64,000 bases of DNA from Pseudonocardiales bacterium (GTDB lineage Bacteria; Actinomycetota; Actinomycetes; Mycobacteriales; Pseudonocardiaceae), in NCBI GenBank assembly GCA_023252195.1, contig JAHEXI010000014.1:1-64000 (forward strand), given 5' to 3'. Below, in pieces: positions 9,583-18,482 of this stretch. Position 1 is the stretch's first letter; every line of letters starts with the position of its first letter. Position numbers and translations under genes: made by a program. A model generated the notes under the pieces. That model saw only the letters and a program-made list of their open reading frames with translations. It was not told the origin of the DNA and made no database searches.

Positions 9583-10293
9583 ATGACACAGCCACGCTAC
9601 GACGATCTGAAGGCGTTGTTCATCAACTGCACGTTGAAGCGCTCCCCCGAACGGAGCAACACTGCGGGGCTGATCGAGGTGAGCACTCGAATCATGGAAA
9701 AGCAGGGTGTGCAGGTCGAAGTGTTACGGGCGCTCGACCACGACATCGCCATCGGCGTGTGGCCTGACATGACCGAGCACGGCTGGGCAACAGACGCATG
9801 GCCGGAGATCTACCAGAAGGTCCTGGCCTCGGACATCCTGGTGATCGCCGGGCCGATCTGGCTGGGCGACAACAGCTCCGTGACCAAGCAGATCATCGAA
9901 CGGCTCTACGCCTGCTCGCACCTGCTCAACGACGCCGGCCAGTACGCCTACTACGGTCGGGTGGCCGGCTGCCTGATCACCGGCAACGAGGACGGCGTCA
10001 AGCACTGCGCGATGAACGTGCTCTACAGCCTGCAACACCTCGGCTACACCATTCCACCGCAAGCCGACTCGGGCTGGATCGGCGAAGCCGGACCAGGCCC
10101 ATCCTACCTGGACCCCGGATCGGGTGGGCCGGAAAACGAGTTCACCAACCGCAACACCACCTTCATGACCTGGAACCTGATGCACCTCGCCCGGCTACTC
10201 AAGAACACCGGCGGCATCCCCGCCCACGGCAACCAGCGCTCGGAATGGGACGCCGGCTGCCGGTTCGACTTCGAAAATCCCGACTACCGCTGA
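9583..10293 (+). CDS. Flavodoxin-fold NAD(P)H-dependent oxidoreductase
   Basis: 236 residues. The N-terminus KALFINCTLKRSPERSNT is the phosphate-binding loop of the NADPH-dependent FMN reductase / flavodoxin-like family, and ASDILVIAGPIWLGDNSSVTK is the second conserved flavin-binding segment. Such soluble enzymes reduce quinones, nitro or azo compounds, or free FMN. The ATG is preceded by AGGAGA at good distance. Complete and apparently intact, unlike the genes that follow. Confidence 0.85.
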   Translation: MTQPRYDDLKALFINCTLKRSPERSNTAGLIEVSTRIMEKQGVQVEVLRALDHDIAIGVWPDMTEHGWATDAWPEIYQKVLASDILVIAGPIWLGDNSSVTKQIIERLYACSHLLNDAGQYAYYGRVAGCLITGNEDGVKHCAMNVLYSLQHLGYTIPPQADSGWIGEAGPGPSYLDPGSGGPENEFTNRNTTFMTWNLMHLARLLKNTGGIPAHGNQRSEWDAGCRFDFENPDYR

Positions 10294-10502
10294 CGTTCAA
10301 GCGTGCCGCACCACTACCCGGACATGGCCAGCCACCGGCACATCGAGCCCGGGGCCGGCCTGCAGGTGCTCCAGGGCGGAGCAGATCTCGGCGACGGGTG
10401 TGGCGGTGAACCGTGTCGGGGTGGGTGGCGAACGCCTGGTAGACGTTCCCGGCTCGGACCCTGCCGGTTTCTTGCACCCGCGCAGAGATAAGGACTTCGA
10501 GG

Positions 10503-11203
10503 ATGAACGTGTTACGTCGATGTGCCGCAGTTGCTTTCGCGGGTGCGATGTCACTTGCGCTGGTCGGTATGGCCTCTGGGGTGGCGGTGGCTGACCCGGC
10601 TCCGCCGCCAGTGGCATCGATTCCGCATCTGCGTGGGGTGTCGACGTCGGTGGCGTTGGATTCGGGGTTCGTTTCCGCGTTGAAGTCGCTGCAGATCACC
10701 CCGGCACCGTCGGGCACAGCGAGGATCAACAACGGGGTCGCGAGGTTCCCGATCACCGGGGGCAACGTGACGGTATACAAGCCCGGGCAGGTCGACCCCT
10801 ACGTCCAAGGCACGATCATCCACGAGGGCAGTGGGCTGAAGCTGACCAAGGGTGCCACCACCGTTCAGCTCGACAACTTCATCGTCGACCGGGCAAGCCG
10901 GCCATCCTGACCGGTCGGGTGCTGGCCAACGGCAAGGTTGTTGCCGCGCGCACCACACTGTTCGACCTCGACGGCTCCACCCTGCAGCCGATCACCACGA
11001 ACGCCCAGGCCGGCACGGCGACGTTGACCGGGACAACGGTGAAGCTGTCCGACGGCGCGGCCACCGCCCTCAACGGTGCGTTTAAGACCGACGCGCTCAA
11101 GGGCGGCACCACCATCGGCATCGCAACGATCGTGGTGGCGCTGCCGGGGCACATGAACCAGATGTCGGCGCATCTTCACGGATCTCGCCCTGGCTCCTGT
11201 TGA
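10503..11203 (+). pseudogene. Secreted protein gene broken by a frameshift
   Basis: The first frame (10503-10910) encodes a clear signal peptide (MNVLRRCAAVAFAGAMSLAL, with cleavage near VAVADP) and a beta-rich domain. At about 10890, where VDPGKPAIL is expected, one C is missing and the frame ends. The next frame continues ILTGRVLANGKVVAARTTLF and ends near 11203. The whole resembles the Hta-like or other beta-sandwich exported proteins of actinobacteria, but I cannot name it. One base would restore it, so it is a recent pseudogene or a sequencing error. Confidence 0.6.
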
Positions 11204-11379
11204 CGCCGCTTCGCCGGGCACGCAACGGTGGCGAGGACAGATAGACGACCCGGGCAGATCAGGTTCAACGGTCGCCTATCCGCGGGCTCATCCCGGTGCC
11301 CGGACAGCGTCACGAAATGCGTCCGTCGACGCACGGTAGCGGTGCCGGAGGCGGGCGAGGACTGGTCACCAACTCCGGA

Positions 11380-11646
11380 CCGGGTGCCGATCAGGCTGCG
11401 ATGGCGCGGGTCGCGGCCGGTCAGGTACGCGCGGCGCTGCATCTCCTACCGGTCGAGCAGCGCAACGTGCTCGCGCTGGCCTATTTCGGTGGTCACACTC
11501 AACGTGAGGTCGCCGCTATGACTGATGTCCTCCTGGGCACGGTGAAGTCCCGCATGTTTACTGCGGTGGCGCGGCTGCGGACGCTGTTGGCCGATCAGTT
11601 GGAGCCAGAGCACCGGTCGCCGACGCCGCGCGGTGAGGCGGGGTGA
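11380..11646 (+). pseudogene. ECF sigma factor, region 4 fragment
   Basis: The translation contains VRAALHLLPVEQRNVLALAY, then TQREVAAMTDVLLGTVKSR and a short tail. This is the sigma-70 region 4.2 helix-turn-helix that recognises the -35 element. Region 2, needed for core binding and -10 melting, is absent upstream. It is therefore a 3' remnant and unlikely to act as a sigma factor. Confidence 0.7.
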
Positions 11647-11666
11647 ACCGGTGAACGACCAGCACC

Positions 11667-12182
11667 GCGGACCTGTCCGGCCTCGATGCCGCCGGTGGGG
11701 TCGTCCTACGACCTCATCTCATCCACGGTGTGGGCGACCGCTGGTTCGTACCCGAGCTCGTCAAACTCATCTGTCTGCTGAGCGGTCTGCCAAACGCCGA
11801 CCAGGTGAGGTTGTCCACGATCGCCGTTGACGACCTAGCCGGTGTGCTGGCGGGGTTAGTTACACACGCCGACGCACTGCCACCGGGCACCGTCCTGCAC
11901 GCCAACCACCCGACCCCGACCGTACTCCGCACAATGATCGACACGGTAGTCAGGAACATCGGTCTGTCCTGGACAAACCGGCACACCTCCCGCGAACAGG
12001 CCGGCAAGGAAATCCGCGCGAACGACGGTAGCGAACGGCATCTCGCCAGGATCTGCGCCGACCACTGGTACACCTCGGAACGCATCTGGCGGCTGGCCGA
12101 CTACGACCCCGGCCCTGGTTTCGCCGAGACATTCTCGCGCTATGCGTCGTGGTATCGGACAGAACTATCAAAATCGACCTAG
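11667..12182 (+). pseudogene. NAD-dependent epimerase / thioester-reductase-like C-terminal fragment
   Basis: The readable part begins LSGLDAAGGVVLRPHLIHGV, then GDRWFVPELVKLICLL and VRLSTIAVDDLAGVLAGLV. This is the pattern of the C-terminal half of extended SDR proteins (epimerase or male-sterility-type reductase). The NAD-binding GxxGxxG half is missing upstream, where the sigma fragment lies. An ATG at 11730 could express a short piece, but function is improbable. Confidence 0.55.
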
Positions 12183-12629
12183 CGTGCCTAGCTGAGTCAT
12201 CTCCTTCTGCCCCTCGTACCGTTCCCATCAGAGGTGAGTCAGCAACCTTGACAGCGGTTTGCGGGTTGCCTCAGGTAGGTGGGACAACGAATCGGGCGAG
12301 CGTTCATCCCACCTATCTGAGGCGAGTCGATCAATGTGATTAGCGAAGGCGGCCGGTGCCGGGGGCTCGTAGTAGCTGGTTTTGCCACGACCGTCGCGTT
12401 TGGCGTCGCTCGTCGACAACCAAAGGGATTCACCAGGTGTTTCGGCTGGTAGAGCACCTGCGGGAGCGATCCGATAAGCGATGTTATGACATTTCGTCCC
12501 TTATGGCCCTCTTTTGGCTGCCTGCCCGCTGTCAGTTCGATCTGAGCTTCGCTGGCCGTTCCCTCAGCCGTTCTGCGTGATGTGCCGCCCCTCACGGCAC
12601 AAGGGTTCAGCGCCGGCGTGCCCAGATTG
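12183..12629. other. Non-coding stretch with a strong hairpin
   Basis: No gene is supported. It contains the 17-base imperfect inverted repeat described separately at 12268-12323. Confidence 0.4.
12268..12323. repeat. Long inverted repeat (hairpin or foldback)
   Basis: Arms 12268-12284 and 12307-12323 match at 16 of 17 bases around a 22-base loop. It lies between the converging ends of the epimerase fragment (plus) and the methyltransferase remnant (minus), so it may act as a bidirectional terminator. No T-run follows, so it could also be the end pair of a lost mobile element. Confidence 0.5.
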
Positions 12630-13060
12630 TCAGGCGGTCGTTACGGCTGGCCCAGTTCGGTATGCGAACGACAGAGACAGTTGTCCATTGCGACTCGAGA
12701 AGATCGACATGGGGTCAGTGTCAGTGATGTCGCTTCGGCCATCGGTGATAAGTGCCAAAGTCGTCTGAGGCGCGGTGCGAAGCAGGGCTGGCATAAAGCC
12801 GTTGGGACGGGGCGGCCAGCAAACGAAGAGCGTTCGGTCGGAATGACAAGCAGCAACTTCGATGCCGCCCGGCATGACTGGCGCCCACGGCTCTGCCATG
12901 TCAGTTCAGCCGGGATCCAGCGGCTGGCGATCGTAGGCAAGTACGTCACCGCCTCGATCGGTCAGGAGACGGGCCCAGTAGCCACCGCCGGCTCCGATCT
13001 CGACAAGAGGTCGAACGGGTAACCACGGCAACTCTGGAGCAAGAACCACCGAAGAATGAC
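12630..13060 (-). pseudogene. SAM methyltransferase-like gene remnant
   Basis: One minus-strand frame gives VRPLVEIGAGGGYWARLLTD, a motif I of a methyltransferase, and stops soon after. The adjacent frame continues with RTLFVCWPPRPNGFMPALL and a short tail to 12630. Together they resemble a group of actinobacterial methyltransferase-fold proteins with a conserved CWPP segment. The 5' part cannot be read and the frame is broken between the two halves. Confidence 0.55.
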
Positions 13061-13191
13061 ACGCACTGGTCGACCCGGTCGATGGCGACGGCCACGGGAA
13101 TGTCGCAGTCGGCAATCTCGCGGATCTGGCGGGCATTCGGGCTCAAGCCGCACCTGGTGGAAACGGGGAAGCCGTTCACCGTCCGCAATCT

Positions 13192-14684
13192 TCAATGTCC
13201 GCGGCGGCCGGGGTACGAGTCTGTGTCGTTGTTAACGTCCGCGGGGTTGTTGACGATGGCGAGCATGGTCGCTTTGGGGTTTTGGGCTAGCCCTTGAATG
13301 AAGCCGTGATAATAGGCCTGGGAGGCCTTGCGGGCCGCCCATCGCCGCAGAGGCATGCCCATGAGCGCTGGCATCTCGAAGATGCCTGGTCGCAGACCAT
13401 CCAGCCGGCGGGAGAGCTCTGCCCCAAGGCGCAGCGTCTCCTCGACCGCCATGCCCACGGTCGTGCCGGTGCTGCCGACGATGGGAGAGTTCCACAATGT
13501 TTCGGCATCCGCTGCCTGCCAGTTCTGCGGGGGGTTGTCGGGCGACAGGATCGGGATTAGGGTCTCGGCTCGGTATGCATCGCGGGGGGCACCGGTGGCT
13601 GATCGGACCCGCTGGTAGAGGGCCTGCCCGTGCAGAGGGCTGCCGATACTCCAAGTTGGTAGGCGACCTCGACGTCGTCTATGCCCGCGCGAACGGCGGC
13701 AATGGCGAGGGCTTTGCCCACGCCCTGCTCGAGGAAGCCGTCGCCGAAGAGAAGCCCGCCGCCCTGGAGGATGAGGCCGTGGCTGTTGTCCCAGTCGTGA
13801 AACACTCGGGCCACCAGGTCGCCGAGGGTGATCTGCGGAAACCTGCTCGTGCGCGTCTTGACCGCCGTCTGCACGCGGCGGTGAAGGAAGCGATTGGGCA
13901 GGATCCTTGCGGGTGGGAAAAGCTCCCGCAGCGCCGAGGCCGTGTCTGCGGCGACTTTGCGTTGCAGGTCCTGCCAGAACCGTGGATACTTGTGATGCCA
14001 GAAGTGACGGATTGCCGTGACTGGTGTCCGCAGGTGTCCAGCCGCGAAGGCGTCGGTGAGATAGTGCTGGGCGGCCGCCTCCCGTGCCATCGCCCGGGAC
14101 TGGTCACCCCGGCAACGCCCCAGCCGCTGGGCCTGGTCCAGAGCCAGTTCGTGAAGGCGGTGATAGGCGACGATTGCTGAGTCGAAGCGGCTAGACGATG
14201 GGTTCCGGTGGTGGTGCGCGGTGTCGCATCGGCCAGGAGCGACGAAGTGGTCGTCGTTCGCGGCGGCCAAGGCCAGGAAGCGGTCCCGGATCCGCCTTTC
14301 GACCGCGGGATTCGCCGCGGTCCCGGTGAATCGGAAGTGGTGAAACTGCCCTCCCGGCGCAAAGCGGGTGTCGACGAAGCCCCCGTCCACCGCCATCACC
14401 GTGAGGGCGCAGATGACCTCGTCCTGGGTGCCGAGTTTGGTTCCGGACTCGCCGGGAATAGCGGCCAACTGGAACAGGTCGTCGGATGTCCAGCCGTCCG
14501 GTCGGATCTGGATGCCGTCGACGCCGTAGGTGCCAGGGGGATGGTTCGGGAAGAAGTCTCCGCTCAAGGCGATCAGGTCACCGTAGCTGAGAACAAAACG
14601 GTCCCCGGCGCAGTCGGCACCGACTTCGACGAGGGCACCCGCGGTAGCGGCCTCACCCACGGCACGATGCTCGTGGGACCTCAT
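13192..14684 (-). pseudogene. Zinc-dependent phospholipase C / S1-P1 nuclease-like protein, frameshifted near 3' end
   Basis: The main frame (13557-14684) opens with YGDLIALSGDFFPNHPPGTY and has a histidine-rich middle including RCDTAHHHRNP, YHRLHELAL and HYLTDAFAAGHLRTP. These are hallmarks of the trinuclear-zinc phospholipase C / P1 nuclease fold. Near 13632 an apparent two-base duplication shifts the frame. The neighbouring frame continues ALYQRVRSATGAPRDAYRAE and LWNSPIVGSTGTTVGM to the stop at 13192. Most zinc ligands lie before the shift, so a truncated product might still fold. Start at ATG 14682-14684 is uncertain. Confidence 0.55.
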
Positions 14685-14843
14685 CTGGGCCGGGCCTGGG
14701 TCACTGCCGGACGGTGCTGCGGGCGGCCAGGAGTGTGAGGCTCGGCTGGCCGATGCCGATGATGGAACACCAATCGGCACCCCGTTGCGTCTCGGACGCA
14801 CGATCGTGCCGCGGCCGCCCAGCGTTGTGGGTTCCTCGTAGAG

Positions 14844-15023
14844 GGGGTGTCGTTAAGGAAGCTGCTACCAGGTGCCAGTTGCTGGCATTTCCCCTGCTCA
14901 GCACCTTGACAATTGATCATCGCGTTAGGTCTCGAATCGTCTACAAAGAGATGCTTGAGTTAGCCTCACTGGCCAGCAGAAATAGCGTACTTGAGTTCAT
15001 GACAGGTTCCTTAACGACAGCCC
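14844..15023. mobile_element. 180-bp MITE-like element with terminal inverted repeats
   Basis: The two ends read GGG-n-TGTCGTTAAGGAA-n-CTG inward, with a perfect 13-base core (14848-14860 and 15007-15019). The GGG start and internal TTAAG are reminiscent of Tn3-family ends, so it may be a non-autonomous derivative. No transposase fits inside and no target duplication is evident. It overlaps the 3' end of the small gene at 14997-15368. Confidence 0.65.
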
Positions 15024-15368
15024 GCATTTGGCGAGCTGTGCTGTGTGGTGTCGGCGTGGACGTAGCCAAGGAAATGTCGGCTGCGGGTAGCCCAGCCAGT
15101 GGATTAGGTGGTATAGCCGAAGCCCGCGTGCGGCGAGCAGCTGATAGGCAAGTGCGGTTGGTTCTGGTTGGGATATAGGTACACCCGAGCTGATCCAATC
15201 CCGGACCCTTCCCAGTGGGGTGTTATCGTCGAGTTCGCGCAGCTCCAGTGTCCAGGTTGACCCCACCGAACTGCACCAGACCGCGGCCCATACCCGCACC
15301 GGTGATCTGATGATCTGTGAGTGGTGAGTGTGGTGTGGCGAAAGGCGTTCATTCACGTTGTGGGGCAT
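14997..15368 (-). CDS. Small protein of unknown function, tail altered by the adjacent MITE
   Basis: About 123 residues. The middle, ELRELDDNTPLGRVRDWISS followed by PTALAYQLLAARGLRLY, looks like a real compact domain. The last residues are encoded by the inverted repeat of the 180-bp element, so the natural C-terminus has probably been replaced. No function can be given. The start used is the ATG at 15366-15368, without a clear ribosome site; a later start is possible. Confidence 0.4.
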   Translation of the reverse strand: MPHNVNERLSPHHTHHSQIIRSPVRVWAAVWCSSVGSTWTLELRELDDNTPLGRVRDWISSGVPISQPEPTALAYQLLAARGLRLYHLIHWLGYPQPTFPWLRPRRHHTAQLAKCGLSLRNLS

Positions 15369-15380
15369 GGCAAGGACACC

Positions 15381-15875
15381 TTAATTTTGGGTAATAGTGG
15401 CCTCATCGGTGCTCCTTTTTCTGGGGCTTGCTGCACGCCGGGTCTTGGTGGCGACGCGGGCAAGCAAGGTGGTCGCGGAGATCCCGAACAGCGCCAGTGT
15501 CACCGCCAGCCAGTGCGGCAGGAATGGTTGCTCTGACAGTCCGGAGGCCAGGTGGAACTCGGTGGGCAGCCGCAGGATTAGCGGGGCCCACACCAGCAGC
15601 AGCAGTCCGGAGACCACGGCGGGGACTCGCAGGTGGTTGAGCCAGGGCACGCCGCCGACGGTGGCTAGCGTGGGATGGCGTCGTAGCAGCAGGACCAGCG
15701 CCGCGTCGAGCCCGGCATACAGCGGGAACAGCACCAGGTCGTGGACGACGGCGCTGCCGACAAACCAGGCGGCGATGCCGATCGGGTTGCCGGCCAGTAA
15801 CCGGATTGCGGCGTAGCCGGCGACGGCGAAGCTGGCCAGCAAGGCCAGCAGCTGGAGGGATTCGCGCCGGGTCAT
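15381..15875 (-). CDS. Four-helix membrane protein coupled to the cytochrome/molybdenum fusion
   Basis: 164 residues starting MTRRESLQLLALLASFAVAG, with about four transmembrane helices and a basic C-terminal tail. Its ATG overlaps the stop of the preceding oxidoreductase gene as ATGA, so the two are translationally coupled and probably work together. Not a recognised heme protein; histidines inside helices are few (HDLVLFP, HWLAVTL). It may be an assembly or membrane-anchor partner of the molybdenum enzyme. Confidence 0.65.
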   Translation of the reverse strand: MTRRESLQLLALLASFAVAGYAAIRLLAGNPIGIAAWFVGSAVVHDLVLFPLYAGLDAALVLLLRRHPTLATVGGVPWLNHLRVPAVVSGLLLLVWAPLILRLPTEFHLASGLSEQPFLPHWLAVTLALFGISATTLLARVATKTRRAASPRKRSTDEATITQN

Positions 15876-17278
15876 CGCGCTGCCCCGGCCTGGAAGGTCA
15901 GGCGGGTGACCCATTTGGTGTTGTGCACACCGGGCAGGGCCGGGACCGCGATTCGGGCCGGGAAGCCGTGATCAAGCGACAGGTCTGCGCCGTTGACCCG
16001 CAGCGCGAGCAGCGCGTCGGGCGCGTGCACTTGGTCGGCCGACAGGGTGGCCGCGCGGAAACCGCCTTGTTGGAGGGATTCGACCAACAACTCATCGCCG
16101 GGGCTGGCGCCGGCCATGCGGGCCAGGTCGGCGAGCCGGACCCCGGTCCAGGTCTGTTCGCCGGTGGACCAGCCCTCCACGCAGGCGATCGGCAACCGGG
16201 CGGTGTGCTGGGGCAGCGCCAGCAACTCGGTCCGCCACAGCGATCGGGACGCTGGGCCGTGCAGCGCCAGGCGCCAGGAGTCATCGACGGGGGTGATGCC
16301 GGCCATGGCGGCGGTCTTGTTGACCGGGAAATCATTCGGTCCGGATCCCAGTGCCAGACCGCGCGGGGCCAGCAGGGCAGTCGATCGGGCTGGGCCGCCG
16401 AGCGTCTGGCCGATGCTCAAGCCCAGCAGGGTCAGGGAGCTGAGTGCGACCATGCCCAGCGCGCCGCGGCGCGAGATGGTCGGCGGGGCCGGATCCGGTG
16501 AGACCAGGTGATCGGGATCCGGGGGTTCCGGGCGGGTGGCCGACAACGGGGTCCGCAGCTCCCGGATCAGGCTGCGCGACCGCAACGCGGTGACCAGGCG
16601 CCCCAGCCGAAACGCCACGTGCACCACGAACGCGGCGATAAACACCCAGGCCCCGTAGTAATGCGCCTGGTAAAACCCAAACGGCCAGGCGTAGTAGTAC
16701 TGAATGTTCATTACGCCGGTCACCAGCTCGAACACCGCGCCGCCCACCAGCAGCAACAATGAGCCGCGCTCGACGAGCTGGGTCAGTGAGCGCGCTGGAG
16801 GCCACTCGAACAGCTTGGGCAACACCGACCACAGCTTGGCCAGCACGATCGGGATGAGCACCAAGCCCAGGGTGACGTGCACCCCCTGGGTCACCCAGTA
16901 CAGCCACGACGGGCTCGCCGGCCAGGTCGGCAACCACGAACCCAGCAACCCCTTATCCGGTGTGGTGTCGTTGACCCGGGCCAGATTGGGGTCATACGCG
17001 GCATACGACGCCAGACCGGTGAGAAACATCAGCGTCATCCCGACCAGCAACACCACGCTGAACACCGCGGTCAGCCACGGGCCGCGCAACGGGCTCCGCC
17101 AAAAGCCAGGCCGGAACGGACCCCCCGGGCGACGCGCGGCCGCGTAACCGATCCACCGACCCAGCACGATGGTAAGCCGTCCCGGGTGTTCGTCGAGGTC
17201 CACGTTCTCCTTGTGGACAACCAACCGGGACTCGTCGACATAGTCGTCAGACGACGCTCGATCGTCGAACGATGTCAC
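15872..17278 (-). CDS. Membrane cytochrome b-like domain fused to sulfite-oxidase-type molybdenum domain
   Basis: 468 residues. The N-terminal half has four membrane helices (about 68-95, 128-150, 172-192, 205-228) with histidines 134, 206 and 220 able to bind heme, as in cytochrome b561-like proteins. After a linker, ISRRGALGMVALSSL looks like an internal anchor. The C-terminal domain (about 310-468) is the oxidoreductase molybdopterin-binding domain of the sulfite oxidase/YedY family. Cys366 in LPIACVEGWS is the expected molybdenum ligand and HNTKWVT the family end motif. A likely outward-facing reductase or oxidase linked to the quinone pool. AGGAGGG precedes the ATG by eight bases. Confidence 0.85.
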   Translation of the reverse strand: MTSFDDRASSDDYVDESRLVVHKENVDLDEHPGRLTIVLGRWIGYAAARRPGGPFRPGFWRSPLRGPWLTAVFSVVLLVGMTLMFLTGLASYAAYDPNLARVNDTTPDKGLLGSWLPTWPASPSWLYWVTQGVHVTLGLVLIPIVLAKLWSVLPKLFEWPPARSLTQLVERGSLLLLVGGAVFELVTGVMNIQYYYAWPFGFYQAHYYGAWVFIAAFVVHVAFRLGRLVTALRSRSLIRELRTPLSATRPEPPDPDHLVSPDPAPPTISRRGALGMVALSSLTLLGLSIGQTLGGPARSTALLAPRGLALGSGPNDFPVNKTAAMAGITPVDDSWRLALHGPASRSLWRTELLALPQHTARLPIACVEGWSTGEQTWTGVRLADLARMAGASPGDELLVESLQQGGFRAATLSADQVHAPDALLALRVNGADLSLDHGFPARIAVPALPGVHNTKWVTRLTFQAGAAR

Positions 17279-17376
17279 AGGCCCTCCTGTAGATGGTCAG
17301 GACACGGCGTCGACGCCTGGCCGGCTTGGTTCACCGGGTGGACTTGTGGCTACAGGATTGCCGGTGTCCGACGCGG

Positions 17377-17470
17377 TCAGCAGGTCAGGTTGTCGCACTC
17401 CCCGGCTTTGATGCCCTTGATCCAGACGTTGATCTCCGCGCGGGTAAACCGAATCGTTTGCTGAACGATC
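17377..17470 (-). pseudogene. DUF397 C-terminal fragment
   Basis: On the minus strand the reading ends IRFTRAEINVWIKGIKAGE before the stop at 17377. This is the conserved tail of DUF397 proteins, small actinobacterial partners of XRE regulators. The usual N-terminal WRKSSYS part is not readable upstream in frame, so only a remnant is called. Confidence 0.4.
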
Positions 17471-17572
17471 CCCAGGCCACTTCGGCGAACAGCCAACCCG
17501 GTCTACTGCGCTCGGACCTTTGGCTAGCCGAGGTGCGCACCTGCGCCAACTCACCGACCACGACAAGGGCCG

Positions 17573-17869
17573 TTATTTGACGGCGATGATGTCCGTGGGG
17601 CGGATGGTGGGTTCGCTGGCCAGCAGGTCAGCGGCGACGTGGCCCAAGGCGATCGGGATCTGACCGTTGATGTGGGCCTGGCGGGCGTCTTCGTCGTTGA
17701 AGGAGTCGAAGATGCCGTAGGCCGTCTCGCTGAGCTTAAAGGCATACCAGGTGACGGTGCCCGTTTCCTCCACAGCCAGAGCGCGGCTGTGGACAAGGAA
17801 GGCCGCGAGCGCTTCGCCCTTGCCGGGTTTCGCCTCCAGGAGAGCAAGAAGGCCTCGGTCGAGGGTCAT
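17573..17869 (-). CDS. Antibiotic-biosynthesis-monooxygenase (ABM) fold protein, copy A
   Basis: 98 residues, a ferredoxin-like ABM domain: LLALLEAKPGKGEALAAFL, VEETGTVTWYAFK, YGIFDSFNDEDARQAHI. Such dimers act as small monooxygenases or quinol/aldehyde-detoxifying proteins. GGAAGGGAAC precedes the ATG. It is transcribed away from a GlxA-type regulator gene that is now broken. A second copy at 25584 differs by only a few residues and keeps an intact regulator. The whole module was therefore duplicated in inverted orientation. Confidence 0.85.
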   Translation of the reverse strand: MTLDRGLLALLEAKPGKGEALAAFLVHSRALAVEETGTVTWYAFKLSETAYGIFDSFNDEDARQAHINGQIPIALGHVAADLLASEPTIRPTDIIAVK

Positions 17870-17929
17870 GGCGGTTCCCTTCCGTAGTCGTTTGATATCG
17901 ACGTTAGGGACCGTCTACGGCGGGCAACA

Positions 17930-17945
17930 GTGGCGTAGACGCCAC
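17930..17945. promoter_or_regulatory. Palindrome between ABM copy A and the broken regulator
   Basis: GTGGCGT-AG-ACGCCAC, seven-base perfect arms, lies in the divergent promoter region. The same arms occur at 25509-25524 in the second copy of the module. Conservation in both copies suggests the binding site of the GlxA-type regulator. Confidence 0.7.
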
Positions 17946-17964
17946 GTTGAGTACCATTTCCGAC

Positions 17965-18425
17965 ATGAAGGTTGCTGTTGTTGCCGTCGACGGGATGTTC
18001 GATTCGGTCCTGAGCGTGGTACTCGACGTGCTGAGCTCGGCCAATGCTCTGCGCAGCGACGTCTGCGGGGCACCCTCACCGATCGAGGTGACCGTCGTGG
18101 GGCTGGGCGAGTCGGTCACGACCGGGCACGGGCTGCGCATCCACACCACCCCGGCACATAAACTCGCGCCCGCACCCGACGTCGTGGTCATACGGCACCC
18201 GGCGTCAAGGAGTCCCACCACGTAATCGGCCTGGTGGCCGGCCACCCGATCCTGTCGTGGATCAACAGGGTCGCCGAGCAGGGGGCTGCGCTAGCGGCGG
18301 CGTGCACGGGAACGTTCTTTCTCGCCGAGGCAGGTGTGCTCGACGGTCGCCGCGCGACGACGAGTTGATGGCTCGGGCCAGCGTTTCGCAAGCGCTACCG
18401 GGCTGTAGACCTCAACGAAACCTCC
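17965..18425 (+). pseudogene. GlxA-type AraC-family regulator, 5' part, copy A
   Basis: The reading MKVAVVAVDGMFDSVLSVVL matches the intact regulator at 24473-25489 almost residue for residue through the DJ-1/PfpI-like domain. A frameshift falls after PDVVVI, and a Trp codon is changed to TGA near 18366 (TTS-stop-WL). The gene breaks off near 18425, where IS21-like ends begin. A matching C-terminal helix-turn-helix fragment lies at 23618-23974. The middle 90 or so residues are missing. Confidence 0.8.
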
Positions 18426-18437
18426 ACCCGTGTCCGC

Positions 18438-18479
18438 GTACGACCTCATGTGCAGAAGCGGGTACGACCTCACGTGCAG
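18438..18479. repeat. Repeated terminal motifs of an IS21-type element
   Basis: GTACGACCTCAYGTGCAG occurs twice (18438-18455 and 18462-18479, 17 of 18 identical) directly downstream of the istB remnant. IS21-family elements carry multiple repeated transposase sites at their ends. This marks the element boundary inside the broken regulator. Confidence 0.6.
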
Positions 18480-18482
18480 AGG

